Of a stretch of DNA of 64,000 bases, positions 9,899-22,010 are shown one piece after another (the first letter of the stretch is position 1; every line of letters starts with the position of its first letter). Origin of the DNA: Incurvaria masculella (Eukaryota; Arthropoda; Insecta; Lepidoptera; Incurvariidae); NCBI GenBank assembly GCA_946894095.1, contig OX335641.1, positions 6,032,501 to 6,096,500 of the forward strand, in the 5' to 3' direction. Both the position numbers and the translations under genes were made by a program. The notes beneath the pieces are model-generated. The model made no database searches. It saw only the letters and a program-made list of their open reading frames with translations, and was not told where the DNA came from.

Positions 9899-12184
9899 CG
9901 GAATAGTAGCACGAAGTGTTTTCATCTAGTTAAGGCGCTAGGACTGGCCAACTACTCGCGCCATACAAATGCACTTTTTAACAAATGTAATAATATGCAG
10001 TGAAACGCTTCAGAAAATCCAAATAGAACTCCAGACTGATAATGGATTGTTAATATTTTTTGATTCCATCATTTATTTAAATAATAATAAAAATAAAAAC
10101 ATTGATTTTTCTCATTAGAAATCTGAAAGTAATTCGATTAATAGATATAAGCGAAAACAGCATATATGCATAAAAAAAACATTCCATTTGCTATTAGATT
10201 TCTACATTTAGTCAAAAAAGTTCGGAAATGGACACCGTTTCCGCAATGTATTTTGTATAGAAAAAGGTAACATACATTAACGAAAAAAGGTTGATTAATA
10301 GACAAGGAATCATATATTGTAAGAATGACACTTATAATCGTCAGATTTAGTTAGTTAACTTGGGGTGCCTCGTCTAACTTTGCGATTTGGCTAGTACCAG
10401 GGCCTTAAATAGAATTTCTAAGTACGTTTTACTCAAGTCGACGTCAGTTTAAAACATAAGTGAACCAAACAAAACAAACAAAAGCATGTACGATAATAAT
10501 ATAATGCTAGTTTCTCTCTCAATCTAAATCTTACATTCCAAAAACATTCACGCCAACGCAGAATATTATTAGGATTTTAATTGAACTACCACACGGCGAT
10601 CGTCTGGTCATGCCTCGTACCTGCGGGCATTGACCTGGCGTGTGATAACATTAAGCTAAGCTGTTTAAGCCCGACACAAAGTTGCGGAAAATGAGATTTC
10701 CGCGGTTATTATAGTCCGCTGCCGGGCTACATTTCATTTAAGGCGCATTTATCCCTTCTAAGCTATTTTATTCCTCGCCAGCATACCGTTGCAACTTCTG
10801 GCAAAGCTCAATTGCAATTGTGCATATTTTCAATTAAATCATTTTAGTGGCACTAAATGTTTTCCTAGTCTTTTAATTTGTAATTTTATTATTTTAGGTT
10901 TTCTGTTTTTCTTAGTTTCCGTTTTGTAAAAGTAGAAATAACTCTTAGAAATGTTGTCAGTACCTATATGCTGTGCACTGCAAAATGTATTACTACATGT
11001 ACGAAGGTTGTGTGGGATCCAGCACGACAGTAGCTCGGATTGCACGTTTAACTGTTTTTACGCAATATAAGGAAGGTTCCTAGTACATGTCCAGTTACAT
11101 AAAATAATAAATGATTTCATATAGTTATGTTTTTAGTCATTAAACATATTCAAAATGTGAGTGTTCACAACTCGAACAAATGTTTTTAGAAAATAAAAAG
11201 GAACTTTCAGAAACGTGTATCGACTTTCTGAAGCCGAACGAATTGATGATGAACGAAGTGAATTCTGTCCTATGTTGTAATTGCAATTCTAAGGTTGGAC
11301 CATCACTGGTTAACCCCACCCCTTCCCTAAACCAATCCCTATGTTTGTTTTTATACATCCATCCTTATTTTTCGCCTGAAGAAGAAAGAAGATGGGTCTA
11401 TCATAACCGGAACTATAACTTAACCAGAGATCGTGCACTCCACCCTAAGTGAAGAATCTGTCTCGGTGCTATGTGCCCCCTACGTTTTACCTCGAGCGAG
11501 CGACCGCCTGAGTACGGTTCCTTGTACCAGTTTCGACGTGCCCACTTATTACTAACTCAACTGCACTCTGCGCAAGCAGCCTCGAAGCTGGCCTGATACT
11601 AGTGCGAACTCTCAACTTCTGCATAGTGCTATTGGACGATCTTAACGCAGCGACGGATAATCCGATGGCTCAACGAGACGTGTGAATAATGAAGTTAATG
11701 AATAAAAATAACAACTCTTAGTTGTTTAGAGTCCAACTTTATAGACTACTAAAGCATCATATTACCTCGGACTAAATAGATTTAACTAAGAAATACTTGC
11801 TCTTGGACTACGGTATTATTGGTAATTCATATATGTATAAATAAACAACATATTTTGATTTTGAAGTTGTAATTTATAAATTCTCTCTACATTAATAAGT
11901 ACCTGCTAGCTGATTTTTCCCCCGCTTTTTCGTATGGGAAAGTTTAATAAACGAATTCATTGCTAAGTTTGGCTTTCTAATCCAAGTATATGTTCAGATG
12001 TTGAGAGAGTCATATATTTTTTTGATTTTACAAGTGAATTTTAACCTTACTTATTTCTGTTAATATGAACACGGTTATATCCGTAAATATATTATAAATA
12101 ACCAATACGTAGAACAACAGTGACAATAGACGATGCATGGTTAAGAATCTTAGCTGAATAAGTGCATTGCGTTACAAATGGTTC
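9899..12184. other. Unassigned sequence, one GC-rich island
   Basis: AT-rich, with a GC-richer, non-repeat stretch at about 10590-10800. An ATG-initiated frame of 90 codons at 11180-11452 has no recognised domain and overlaps a frame on the other strand, so it is not called. Confidence 0.4.
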
Positions 12185-12430
12185 TAAAACCATGTAAAAC
12201 TGTAGATCCCCTTAGTAGGGTTAAGCCCGCCCGTGTTGGTACCACCGAATTGGATCAAACCATGATTGAAGCGGCAATCAAACATTCTCCGTGTTTTCGA
12301 TTCAATTCAATGTAGCCGTGCTCATAAAGGGAACGTCCAGGCATGGCACCCAATTCTTTGGGAATGGGGCGTGTTCGGTTAATATCATAACGGTAGTTGT
12401 GTGGTATTAGCCATTCTTGTCAGGTTTAAA
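12185..12430 (+). repeat. 5S-related SINE, 5' truncated
   Basis: It matches the body of the 39972-40340 copy: AAACTGTAGATCCCCTTAGT, GTTGGTACCACCGAATTGGA, TAGCCGTGCTCATAAAGGGA, CCAGGCATGGCACCCAATTC and TGTGGTATTAGCCATTC, ending in an A-rich tail. The 5S-like head is missing. Confidence 0.75.
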
Positions 12431-13189
12431 AAAATAGTAAGAAAGTCGTTACGAAAAAAAGTACTTACAACATTTGATGCATCCGCCATATTTGTTCTAC
12501 GCCGGGGTTCATATTTGCTCTCGATGCGCACCGGTCTATTGGCGTCCCCTCATTTGAGACTCTATATTGAAGCGGGGTGCAAGCTTTCTAATATTTGATC
12601 TGAGGAGTAAGTCCTTCTTATGAACTGCGGACATCGTCGTACTTCTGGCGGCCTCTTCGTGCCAGCATCGGGAAACTAGAGAGTGGCAGGTATTACGTTT
12701 CTAAAAAAATATTTTTGGAAAGCCTCCAAGTCATGTTTGAAATGTTAGGAGTTATTTATTACATCTGACATCTTATCATTCGGAAAATACCTTATTGGTT
12801 TATTAAATTATAAAGAACATTTTTTTTCTAAAGTTCAAAGCCCATTGGCATCGTCGCGCCTGGCGTACGCCATATGTCGCGCTATGCATACTTAGATATT
12901 TTCTCTTCTAAACCTTCTTGGGTTATTTTTACCTAGATACAGAAAATATAATATTTTTATTATTTAAATTGCCTCAAGATATGTACGTCTTTTTTAATAT
13001 TTTTCATCTTGTTATTTTAAATTTACTTTCTTGCACTTAACCCCATCTGATTGGATCTGGTTTATCTTCTCACCAGTACGCAGCGTTTGTCTATCCGCCG
13101 ATCTACACGTCTCAATCGTAGAAGTGAAGCCTGAGGTTACTGGTAGGTACATTCTAATCGGAGACCGTATGTAAATATAGGTACATAAT
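12431..13189. other. Unassigned AT-rich sequence
   Basis: No gene or recurring repeat supported. A short perfect palindrome TGGCGTACGCCA lies at about 12861-12872. Confidence 0.4.
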
Positions 13190-14468
13190 GGTCGGGGAAA
13201 AAGTCTTTTCGCATTATAGTATGTATGAACTTGTAATAAAATCTCTTTGGCTATACTATTTGTATCTGGCTGGTTTTGGTATCATTGAAAGTTTAAATTT
13301 TAAAGAACATAATTCCAAATTCAAATTAGGAAAATGTGTGATTCTCATTTGTTTTTCGTACTGTCAAAATGAGTGAATCTAATGAAGAAATTCGATACAT
13401 TTTAAAATTTTACTACAAAAAAGGTAAAAATGCAACGCAAGCCGCGAAAAAAATTTGCGATGTTTATGGACCTAGTGCAGTGTCTGTGAGAGTAGCACAA
13501 ATTTGGTTTAAGCGTTTTCAATCCGGAAATTTTGATGTCAAAGATGCACGTCGCTCTGGTCGCCCTATTACGGATAAAATGGATGCCATTTTTGAAAAAG
13601 TGGAGCAAGATCGGCATATCAGTAGTTACGACGTAGCTGAAGAACTAGGAATTGACCACAAAACAGTTTTGGCGCATTTGAAAAAAACTGGGTACACAAA
13701 AAAGCTCGATATTTGGGTACCTCACGAGCTCACTGAATGAAACCTAATGAACCGTGTACTCATTTGTGATTCTTTATTACGACGTAATGAAAACGAACCA
13801 TTTTTGAAGAAGCTGATAACTGGTGATGAAAAGTGGATCACGTACGACAAGAACGTGCGAAAAAGGTCGTGGTCAAAGGCCGGTCAAGCTTCACAGACTG
13901 TGGCGAAACCCGGGTTAACTCGCAACAAGGTGATGCTGTGTGTGTGGTGGGATTGGAAGGGCATTATTCATTATGAGCTGTTACCACCAGGCAGGACCAT
14001 CGATTCTGAACTCTACTGCGAACAACTGATGATATTAAAGCAAGAAGTTGAGAGAAAGCGGCCGGAATTAGTCAACAGAAGGGGTGTGGTTTTTCATCAT
14101 GATAACGCTAGACCTCACACATCTTTAGCCACTCAGCAAAAACTAAGAGAGTTTGGCTGGGAGGTGTTAATGCATCCGCCGTATAGTCCTGACCTTGCAC
14201 CTTCAGATTTCCACCTGTTTAGGTCTCTTCAGAATTCTTTAGGCAGTGTCAGGTTAACATCACGAGAGGACTGCCAAAACCACTTGTCGCGGTATATTGA
14301 TCAGAAGTCCCAATATTTCTATAGCAATGGGATCATGTCCCTACCTACAAGATGGCAAAAAGTTATCGAACAAAATGGTACCTACATACTTTAGTTAAAT
14401 GTAAATAAACCATATTAAAAAATGTTTTGAATTTTCTTAAAAAATGCGAAGAAACTTTTTCCCCAACC
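13190..14468 (+). mobile_element. mariner-family DNA transposon, near complete
   Basis: Inverted terminal repeats of about 30 bp bound the unit: GGTCGGGGAAAAAGTCTTTT on the left (from 13190) and, reverse-complemented, GGTTGGGGAAAAAGTTTCTT on the right (ending 14468). The right side is followed by TA, the mariner target dinucleotide; on the left TA lies three bases away. The length of about 1.28 kb and a single transposase frame between the repeats are typical. Several mismatches between the repeats and a stop in the gene suggest an old copy. Confidence 0.93.
13369..14394 (+). pseudogene. mariner transposase, interrupted by one in-frame stop
   Basis: This encodes the cut-and-paste transposase that binds the terminal repeats and moves the element into TA sites. 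The frame runs 342 codons including the stop, close to the usual family length of about 345. It is broken once by TGA at 13738-13740 (codon 124), directly after the conserved WVPHELT motif. Frame is kept on both sides. The N-terminal part holds helix-turn-helix segments (about residues 15-110, with GRP at the linker). The C-terminal part holds the DD34D triad: D153 in TGDEKW, D245 in HHDNARPH and D280 in YSPDLAPSD, with exactly 34 residues between the last two. A CGA-to-TGA change is the simplest cause of the stop, but this is inference. As it stands, no full-length enzyme can be made. Confidence 0.95.
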
Positions 14469-16170
14469 TAATTAGACAACACACGTTAGGCGTAATAAAC
14501 ATAGAAAAGGCTCTCTGAAAAAAGACGGTCAAGCGTGAACGTGTTCACTCGCCGAGGGTCCCGTCACCGCTAGACATGGAAGAAATTTGATGATGATTAT
14601 ACAATTTCATGCAAAATTAGCGCTTCAGAAATCTAGCTTTTTCTTAAAAAGTATGACGTTTTTCAGCAAAAGTAATTATTTGGTGCTCAACTAAATACAT
14701 AAGCGTAATTATATTGGTTTTTTTTTCGGAACTTTCAAACAACCGTTGATTTGAGAACAATTCGGAACAAAATACGTGTGACCGACAGACAGCAGAGCCA
14801 GACCATGAGCGTCCACTTTTTCGCTTTTAGCAACGGGACCCATATTAAATGTGTAGCAGATACGGCCTCAGCTGCCAGCAACAGATGGTATATCGCTGCA
14901 CCATTTCAACGTGATGTTGCTTCTCTCTTCGCCTCTCTTTTGTCCGTTTGTGGGATCACTACTAAACATAAATCATCCGACGTCATTACATCTGTACTAT
15001 TTTCCGTACGTTAGGCTGATTGTTTTCGAAAAATAATCTAAGCCGTGCATAAAGCAATGTTTGGAATAAGAATGCAACAATTATGCATTTGCAACTATAA
15101 AAATTCTATGGAATAAATTTTACGAATTAGGAAAAAAAATTACTATTTTTATAGAAGTTATGTAAATCAATCGATACAAAAAAATATGAGGTAGTTAAAC
15201 GTAACAATACCGAATAAAAGTACCAATTCTTATTTATAAAAAAGGAATAAATGGCACAAGCTAGGTTTTTGTTCACATTTTAGTAAAAAAAATAGATTAA
15301 AAGTTGATTTTTTAAAAATATTGAATGATACAGATCTATCCATTTTATGCACATTTATGATATCAATTTGAAATTATTTTGAACTATAAAAGATTATTTC
15401 AAAAGAATTTCATTTGTCAGAGTTACTGTGAGTTTAATTAGATGTTACTGTAATAATTTGAGATCTTACTGTACTGAGGACGCATGCATCTGTGAATGTA
15501 AAACATCTCAGCACACATACTCAGTAATCAGTAATCAAACGGTTGTTAATAAAAATATTATTATAAATAGATTCGTATGTATCCCGCTTGCATTGTGCGG
15601 AATTGGCTTTGACGGTGTTCTCGGAGTTGACGCGGCAATTAAAAACAAAAACACTGTTGGCAAATTGAAAAGTGATGGAAACAGTTTTAATGGATTAGTT
15701 GGAAATTTCCTGAGCTTCTAGCGGAATTGCTCGCGAGTTAGAAATGATCGAGAGGCGAAATTTGCCGAATTTCGATTTGATGCAAAACAAAAAGTTTTTG
15801 TTCAAAGAAAATGCTCTTTCCTTAAGCATTCGTTGTAAACTTTAAGTTTATGACAGCAAATACTGACTTACCGCACTGTGGGCCTCGACCCGTCTGGCAA
15901 TTACTTGACATGTCTTGGGCAAGCTAGACGCCCAAATGCTTCAATCCTTCCCTCTCCCATTGCTGACTCGTGATGCAGTTGCCAAACAAACAAAAATATG
16001 TCAAAGCCATGTTTGCTATTTATTTCACGCCTTTCTTATAAAATGTACTGTCTATACATATGTAGATCTATGACAATTTGTCAGATCATCTTGAAATGAT
16101 TTACTGTTTAATAAATTTCGTTTTAAGAAGATGTCTATCGAATCCCATACTTGCCGCAGCTGTTGCTTAC
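14469..16170. other. Unassigned AT-rich sequence
   Basis: Poly-A and poly-T runs are frequent and no recurring repeat is seen. The longest open frames (about 90 codons at 14751-15014 and 15428-15721) do not start with ATG or have no recognisable domain. Confidence 0.4.
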
Positions 16171-16374
16171 CTGGACTGCAACCATCCTCGTTAATTGCGG
16201 TTCGAATAGTATCCCCGTCTCTGTCGTTGCGCATGAGTGGATGCGGCAGGTGCTGCGTGAATCTCTGTTCGTTTCTCGCTACAGGTGCGACCACTCGACT
16301 CTGTTTATTTTTACAAGTGGAAGGTTGATGCGATTCACTATTGGTCGTTATTTTTGTTTCGTTGCAGATTGATC
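16171..16374 (-). CDS. Candidate internal exon, unknown protein
   Basis: On the minus strand, a good 3' splice site (TTTATTATTTCTAG, AG at 16376-16375) precedes a 204-nt open segment that ends TCCAG|GTAAGC, an excellent 5' splice site at 16171/16170. The reading frame is open throughout and the exon is phase-symmetric (1-1), as is common for internal exons. The roughly 68 residues are Cys-containing and hydrophilic with no domain I recognise. Frames are also partly open on the plus strand, which weakens the case, and no partner exon was found in the window. Confidence 0.25.
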
Positions 16375-16812
16375 CTAGAAATAATAAAGTACATAGAATA
16401 AGGTACACGCTCCGAGCTAACCGTCATACAACGAGGCCATGTCGATTACGCGCGCGACTAGCTGAAAATCAAAAGATATATGAAAAATGTGAAGCATTAC
16501 AACACATATCATCTGTTAATTGTTCAATCATAATTTTCGATCATTCTCTCTAAAACCCATGTATATATATGATTATGGCGACGCAGTTACTGAGAGCGAA
16601 CTATGAACATCCCGCGTAAATATTTTTTTAATGTTTTAATATAAACCACTGAATGTTGTTCAGTGTTTTGTATTACCTTGGTTTGCCCTTTTAGTTAATA
16701 AGTAGGATTGCCTATGTCTTTCTTGTGTTTTATCAAAACACGAAGTATGTTCATTGCTATTTGGAGACAATATTATATAAGGCCATTAATGATTAATAAT
16801 AATGGCCATTAA

Positions 16813-17170
16813 GGATGTTCCGACCCATACAATATTTTTTTTACACAGAACGCAAAAAGTATTGCACTTTAAGGCACGAATTCGTCAAAAATGTTAAATA
16901 TAGCCATAGTAGTTGCAGCGAAAATATATTCACAATTTCAGGTTTAATGGTTTCGTTGTAATTGCCGATTAGAAGTTTTACACCGTTAGATGGCGCTGTT
17001 AAATAAAAATCGTATTTAAATAAATTGTAACAAAACCAATAATCCTGAAATTGTGAAATTGTTTTCGCTGCAAGTAATATGACTATAAAAACTTATTATG
17101 AATTCGTGGCTTAAAGTGCAATACTTTTTGCGTTATGTGTGCAAACAACTTTATATGGGTCGGAACAGCC
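16813..17170. mobile_element. TTAA-flanked foldback MITE, 358 bp
   Basis: TTAA at 16809-16812 and 17171-17174 bound an element whose two ends are inverted repeats of about 140 bp: GGATGTTCCGACCCATAC on the left and, reverse-complemented, GGCTGTTCCGACCCATAT on the right. Both continue into ACGCAAAAAGTATTGCACTT. No coding frame is present. A TTAA duplication is the hallmark of piggyBac-type insertion, so a non-autonomous piggyBac-like element is the best guess. Confidence 0.75.
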
Positions 17171-17174
17171 TTAA

Positions 17175-18885
17175 TATTCGCCATTTTGAAGTGCATACGC
17201 CAAAAGAGAGCATCTCGCTTGCCAGATCGCCCGTTAAGGATATATCTGAATTAACGAAGTGGTTAACGCCCACATTCCCAAACATCCTAAGGGAGAGTCC
17301 GAAATAGAACTTATTAAGTGCCTCGTGGCGTGGTTGAGTAGTTCATCACCATCATTCACTCTATTTTCGGTCTCCCTCCAGCACCGGAGCAGTGCTTTGC
17401 CCAAGCGCTGCCCACTCGAGATTTTTTCCACCCATCGAGCAAGAAATGACGGCAGTGCCGAACCAAACTCATCCGTATGGGGGCAACGTTGCCACGAGTT
17501 ATTGGAAATGTGGAAAAGCACTGAGTGTAGTTAGTTCGCCAACTAATTAGAGACGCGCAAAAGCGAATGTGCGTTACTCCCTTTGCACCAAATAGCGTCC
17601 TGTGAAGTTCTCACGTGTCGTCGGAACTCGAGACCATAAGTAGAGAGAGATTTCGTAAGCGAACTCACTCGCCTGCACTACCGCCATTGTACGTACGTGG
17701 TTCCACCAAACGCCAGTAAAAAGTCCTTGACGCATTAATAACTACATGGGACAGAGCGGTTACCGCTTCTGAATTTTCTTCGAGCCAAATAAACCCTGAA
17801 AAGTTATTACCATTAATGGCACACTTCGTTTACTGCGGGCTAATTTGAATTTTATTAACTCCCATACGACGCCATTAGGGCGCCTAATGTGCTGTATAGC
17901 GACCGCCACTCTAATGTAATTCACCTCTATTGACACAATCTAGCAACGTTATATGCGAACTTTAGCCCTGCCTTTACTTTGTTGGCAATGTAAATAGTTG
18001 CGGCGCGAAACGTGAAAACGACCATTAAGATTGATTAAAGAATGTATGGCTGCATTTAGTGATCGATAAAATAAGTTTTATTGGGGTAATATTTTTATCC
18101 TTCGTGGTAGCACCAAAGAGCTGTGTAAGTGTCACTTAGCTTGTATTGGTACTACTCTTAGCATGCATGTATCCAAACAGAAAATACAATCGATCCTATT
18201 ATGTGTTATTTGCTAAAATGAAATGAAATATATTTGATTCGTGACAAATGTCGGCCGAACTATGCTCTCAACATGGTTAATTTCTCTAAATGCTTCTCCC
18301 ACAATTTGCGTTTTATCGCGTACAAATATATAGCATATTTAACATTTCAAAACAAATATATTTAATTATATAAGAACATTATAAAAACTTTTGTCACTTA
18401 ACCGATTGAAAATCCGTTACATGAAGTAAATACTTTGGGCACCTTTGGGCGAGCACAGGTTATTACTTGTTCGCGTACGAGTATAATAATTACTTTACAC
18501 CTTACAACTTTATAATAATGCGGGTTCTTTTTTTACAAAAACGCATACAACATAAATATATAAGCAAACAAATGGTAACTAATTGAGCTCTCTAAAAAGT
18601 ATACAACATGTGCCTAAATGACCAGAATGAAAAAGAAATGGAGCGAATCATTTTTTTTTTCTCAATTACCTACTTTGTCAATATTGGTAGAGTTACACTA
18701 AAATGGTAGACAATATTTCATTACTGAGCTTATGTACCCATGATAGGCTATCAAGGCAGTCTTTTGTTAACTGCCTTAAAACGTCTTAGTGAATAGACAA
18801 TATTAAGTTTGGAACCAACAGATTCCACTAGATCTTTCCAGCTGCAATACTATCGAGCTGTAGTTATAAAAATGAATTGTCTTTT
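17175..18885. other. Unassigned sequence with GC-richer islands
   Basis: GC-richer stretches lie at about 17220-17720 and 17770-17960. Frames of 90-95 codons are open on both strands at 17234-17534, neither with an ATG start or recognised domain. A short inverted pair (AAGGCAGT / ACTGCCTT) lies at about 18752-18777. Confidence 0.4.
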
Positions 18886-19062
18886 TTACGTAACTGGCCA
18901 TGCATGGCTAGTACCACACCCACCGTCATGATATTATCCCAACACACCGCATTTCCGAAGGAATTAGGTTCCATGCCAAGACCTTCCCTTTATGAGCATG
19001 GCTACATTGAACTTGATGAAAATACGGACAATATTTTCCGCTTCGACCATCTTTCACCATTA
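18886..19062 (-). repeat. 5S-related SINE, 3' part
   Basis: Plus-strand landmarks are GTAACTGGCCATGCATGGCT, TACCACACCCACCGTCATGA, TTCCGAAGGAATTAGGTTCC and CCCTTTATGAGCATGGCTAC, the reverse complement of the 39972-40340 body. About 150 bp downstream, 19205-19245 carries a plus-strand segment (GAGCCGACTAAGGGATTTG ... GGTTCGAATTC) with a B-box-like end. It is related to 45797-45848. Confidence 0.75.
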
Positions 19063-20024
19063 TTCATGATGTGTAAGTCACTTGGACATCCTTTGGAAGT
19101 ATATGTGGGTGTGGGGGTTCTGGCGGGTTCTGTCTGTGTGGGTTCTGGCAAGTATAAAGATAATACAATTGGGGCCACTGTGTTTCTATCCGTGCATGTC
19201 ATAAGAGCCGACTAAGGGATTTGTCGTTCATGGTTCGAATTCAATTTAAGTCTGTTTATTCCCTGTATTTGTTGGTATGTTTTGTAACGGCCACGCTGAG
19301 ATTATAGACAACACGTTTATTCACTTTGCCGGGGTGAAGTTTCCCGCGTGGCGAGAAAAGCAAGCTTCCCTCCCACGTACCAATCTCCCCGAGACACACA
19401 AGCGTGGCCCGTGATGGATGCCGCCCCCAGGGGCGTTCGCGGCTGAGTAATATGTGCCGCGCGGTGTATATTGCGGCTAAGTGCATATTGATTCCTGACA
19501 GGCGTCACCGCTGCACCGTGGAGCACCGACGCGCGGGTACGGTGCGCAGCGCTCACGGTATACACGGCTGAATGTCTGTATTTGTTTTATTTGAGATATC
19601 CTTAGCTACCATTCTTGCCATTTGGAAATTACAATAACGAATCCATGAACAGTCCGAATTCCCAGAATGACAAAAGTGTGTCTTCGTACGATTTCTCGGT
19701 GTGTGATGCTGTAACTTAGTTTTTTTTCTTTCAACATTTACAAGTTACACATATTTTTATATCCGTCAACCAGTTTCACAAGCAGTTTGGAAGCAATTCC
19801 GTCATTATACAGTAAATATAAGCACATTCAGAAGAAATTAAAACAAAAGTCGTAACTTAATAAGAAGGACATACACCACAACTATTTATACGATTTGTTC
19901 ATATAATTAAGTGTATTAGTGCCATACATGCATGGAGGCACACGTATAGCTCTACTTACTTGTCCCTTCATTTGGTAGAATTTACAATTTTCACATTTGT
20001 TCATTCGAATAATTCTTAAGTATA
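19063..20024. other. Unassigned sequence
   Basis: It holds a SINE-head-like segment at 19205-19245 and a GC-rich stretch at about 19325-19560 with short open frames on the minus strand. No gene supported. Confidence 0.35.
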
Positions 20025-20255
20025 TTTTTTTTTGGCCTTAAAGGTATACGACGGAGGCATCGTCTGGTTCGCTAAGGGGCTCTGAGGTTTCGTACACCCG
20101 GGGCGTCAAACGTCAAATGGTAGATGTCAGCTGCAAATAATGTAGGTTAGGGTATTTTCCAGCTGGCTCCAAAGTAGCGCACCAATCGGGTATGGAACCC
20201 CCGACCCCCATGTCGATAAGCACGGCCCAAACCGCTAGGGCATGAACGACCTTTT
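20025..20255 (-). repeat. tRNA-derived SINE with poly(A) tail
   Basis: On the minus strand an A-box-like TAGCGGTTTGGG (20226-20237) and a B-box-like GGTTCCATACC (20189-20199) form the head. A unique body follows, and the unit ends in a run of nine A (plus-strand T run at 20025-20033). The length of about 230 bp fits a SINE. No second copy is seen in this window. Confidence 0.6.
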
Positions 20256-20484
20256 GTTTCATTTCTGTAATTACGCTAATATATACCTAAAATGATGAAC
20301 GTAAATTAAATGAATGGTGTATGTTTGATTATTTCTCACACCCTACTTGCACATTGTCGTGACGTAACTGATACTTGTGCATACTTTGCGGCTTTGACGG
20401 ATAGTGTATAGTATTACACCGTCTACGTAACTGTTAATAATATCGGTATGTTGGTGCTCACGATAAATCATAACTTTATTTGTG

Positions 20485-20765
20485 TTACTGTCATGATATT
20501 TCCCCAACGAACCTCATGATAACTACGAATAGGTGCCATGCCAAGACATTCCTTATATTGTACGGCTGCATTGAACTGCATAGAAAACACGGACAATTTG
20601 AATTGCCGATTTGATCTTCGTTTATACGATGCGATGGTACAAACTCGGGCGGAATAACCCTAACACTTATTAAGTAAGGAAGGGAACCTACAGTTTGACG
20701 TGGTATCCAAACTACGAACGACAAATCCTCTAGTTACCTCTGGCGACATGCACGGGAAGAAATGC
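20485..20765 (-). repeat. 5S-related SINE, long fragment
   Basis: The reverse complement includes CCCTTCCTTACTTAATAAGT, GTTAGGGTTATTCCGCCCG, TTTGTACCATCGCATCGTAT and GGTGCCATGCCAAG-type landmarks of the family body. Upstream on the minus strand (about 20700-20765) it carries the GATTTGTCGTTCGTAGTTTGG segment also seen at 19205-19245 and 45797-45848, so this module belongs to the 5' half of some family members. Confidence 0.7.
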
Positions 20766-21458
20766 AGTCACTCGTATTATTTGTAAGTGCCGGAACCCAC
20801 GTGACTCAAACATTTAATTATTATGAACAAATATAAACAGGAAAATGGTTGACATTAAATAGTGATATTGGAAAAATAGAGGCGATTGACAATAGACCAG
20901 GGAATTACAATTAAACTTGTAAATTATAATTGAAATATAAATTGTTATAATATATCACTGCGTCGTATATACGAACATAAAAAATGACCACTGATATTCA
21001 CTTTTTTATATGAAAAAAATATGTACGAATGGTTCCGTTACAAGCAGTAAATGTAAGAAATGATTTATTTCACTTAGAACAGGGAGTGAAAATTCTTGTA
21101 AAACCGCTGGCACCGCGGGTAGCCGCGACTAACTAATTGGACAGACGTGACCACTGCGGTACGGCGTCCCTATTATACACATTTTACATTTCCTCGTCTA
21201 GAAGTATGACAGTCTCACACAACTTCTGCCATTGCATTTCTTACCTAAAACATACAGAGCGAGAGGCAATATTAATCTGCAATATCAATAGTATATAATG
21301 AAATTGTTTTTTTTGTTGGCAACCAACCATTTTAACGAAGAAATCTTTCTGGCCACCACGTCCAATACTGCAACCAACTTTATTTTTATAATGTTTTTAG
21401 GGTTTCGTATTTAGTTCACTCAATGTTACGGTTCATTACTAAATATTTGCTTAAGGCT
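20766..21458. other. Unassigned AT-rich sequence
   Basis: Near 21397 a fragment (TTTTTAGGGTTTCGTATT) resembles the start of the (GTCC)n repeat, but the similarity ends quickly. No gene seen. Confidence 0.4.
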
Positions 21459-21468
21459 ACTTATTCAG

Positions 21469-21726
21469 CTAAGCTAAAATGGCAGTGGGCTGGTCACGTC
21501 AGCCGAAGAGACGACGACCGTTGGAGTAACCGTGTCCTACACTGGCGGCCGTGGACAGGCAAACGGAGTGTGGGAAGACCACCCGCCAGGTGGGAAGACG
21601 ACATCAAGTGCGTCGGCGGAAAGCAGTGGTTCCGTACCGCTGAGGGCCGGGAGGACTGGAGAAGGATTGGAGAGGCGTATGTCCAGCAGTGGACGCAAAC
21701 ACGCTGACTGACTGACTGACTGACTG
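21469..21726 (+). mobile_element. RTE-type LINE, 5'-truncated 3' end
   Basis: This insertion of about 258 bp is flanked by a 10-bp direct repeat ACTTATTCAG (21459-21468 and 21727-21736). It encodes the C-terminal tail of an RTE-clade endonuclease/reverse transcriptase (WQWAGHVSRRDDDRW ... GRPPARWEDDI ... GEAYVQQWTQTR) and ends after the stop codon in a (CTGA)n tail, as RTE elements do in microsatellite tails. Only the last 80 or so codons remain, so it is a dead copy. A shorter relative is at 51643-51779. Confidence 0.9.
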
Positions 21727-21872
21727 ACTTATTCAGTTCAGAGGTTGTACATCCCTTGCTTTTCCGTTTATTTCATGGTTTATAGCCCAGAATGACCTTG
21801 CTTATTAGGTACGGTATAATATTTAAACGGTCGCGGTGAATAAAATAGGATAGAGGCGGCAAAGAAAAATTA

Positions 21873-22010
21873 TCCACGTTTTCCATCCAGTTCATTGTAG
21901 CCGTGCTCAAATAAAGGAAAGGTCATGGAATGTCTCCCTGTTCCTTCGGAAATGTGTTGTGATGGCTTATATCATGACCGTAGATGTAATATAACTTATC
22001 CATGTAAATT
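21873..22010 (+). repeat. 5S-related SINE, 3' fragment
   Basis: It shows TTGTAGCCGTGCTCAAATAA, AAGGTCATGGAATGTCTCC and ATATCATGACCGTAG, diverged relative to the family body. Confidence 0.6.

Noticed and set aside
14751..15014. 87-codon plus-strand frame downstream of mariner
   Set aside because: It starts at TTG and no domain or exon signals are visible.
17234..17534. Open frames of over 90 codons on both strands
   Set aside because: Both strands are open together in a GC-richer stretch, neither frame shows a recognisable domain, and the minus-strand one lacks an ATG start.
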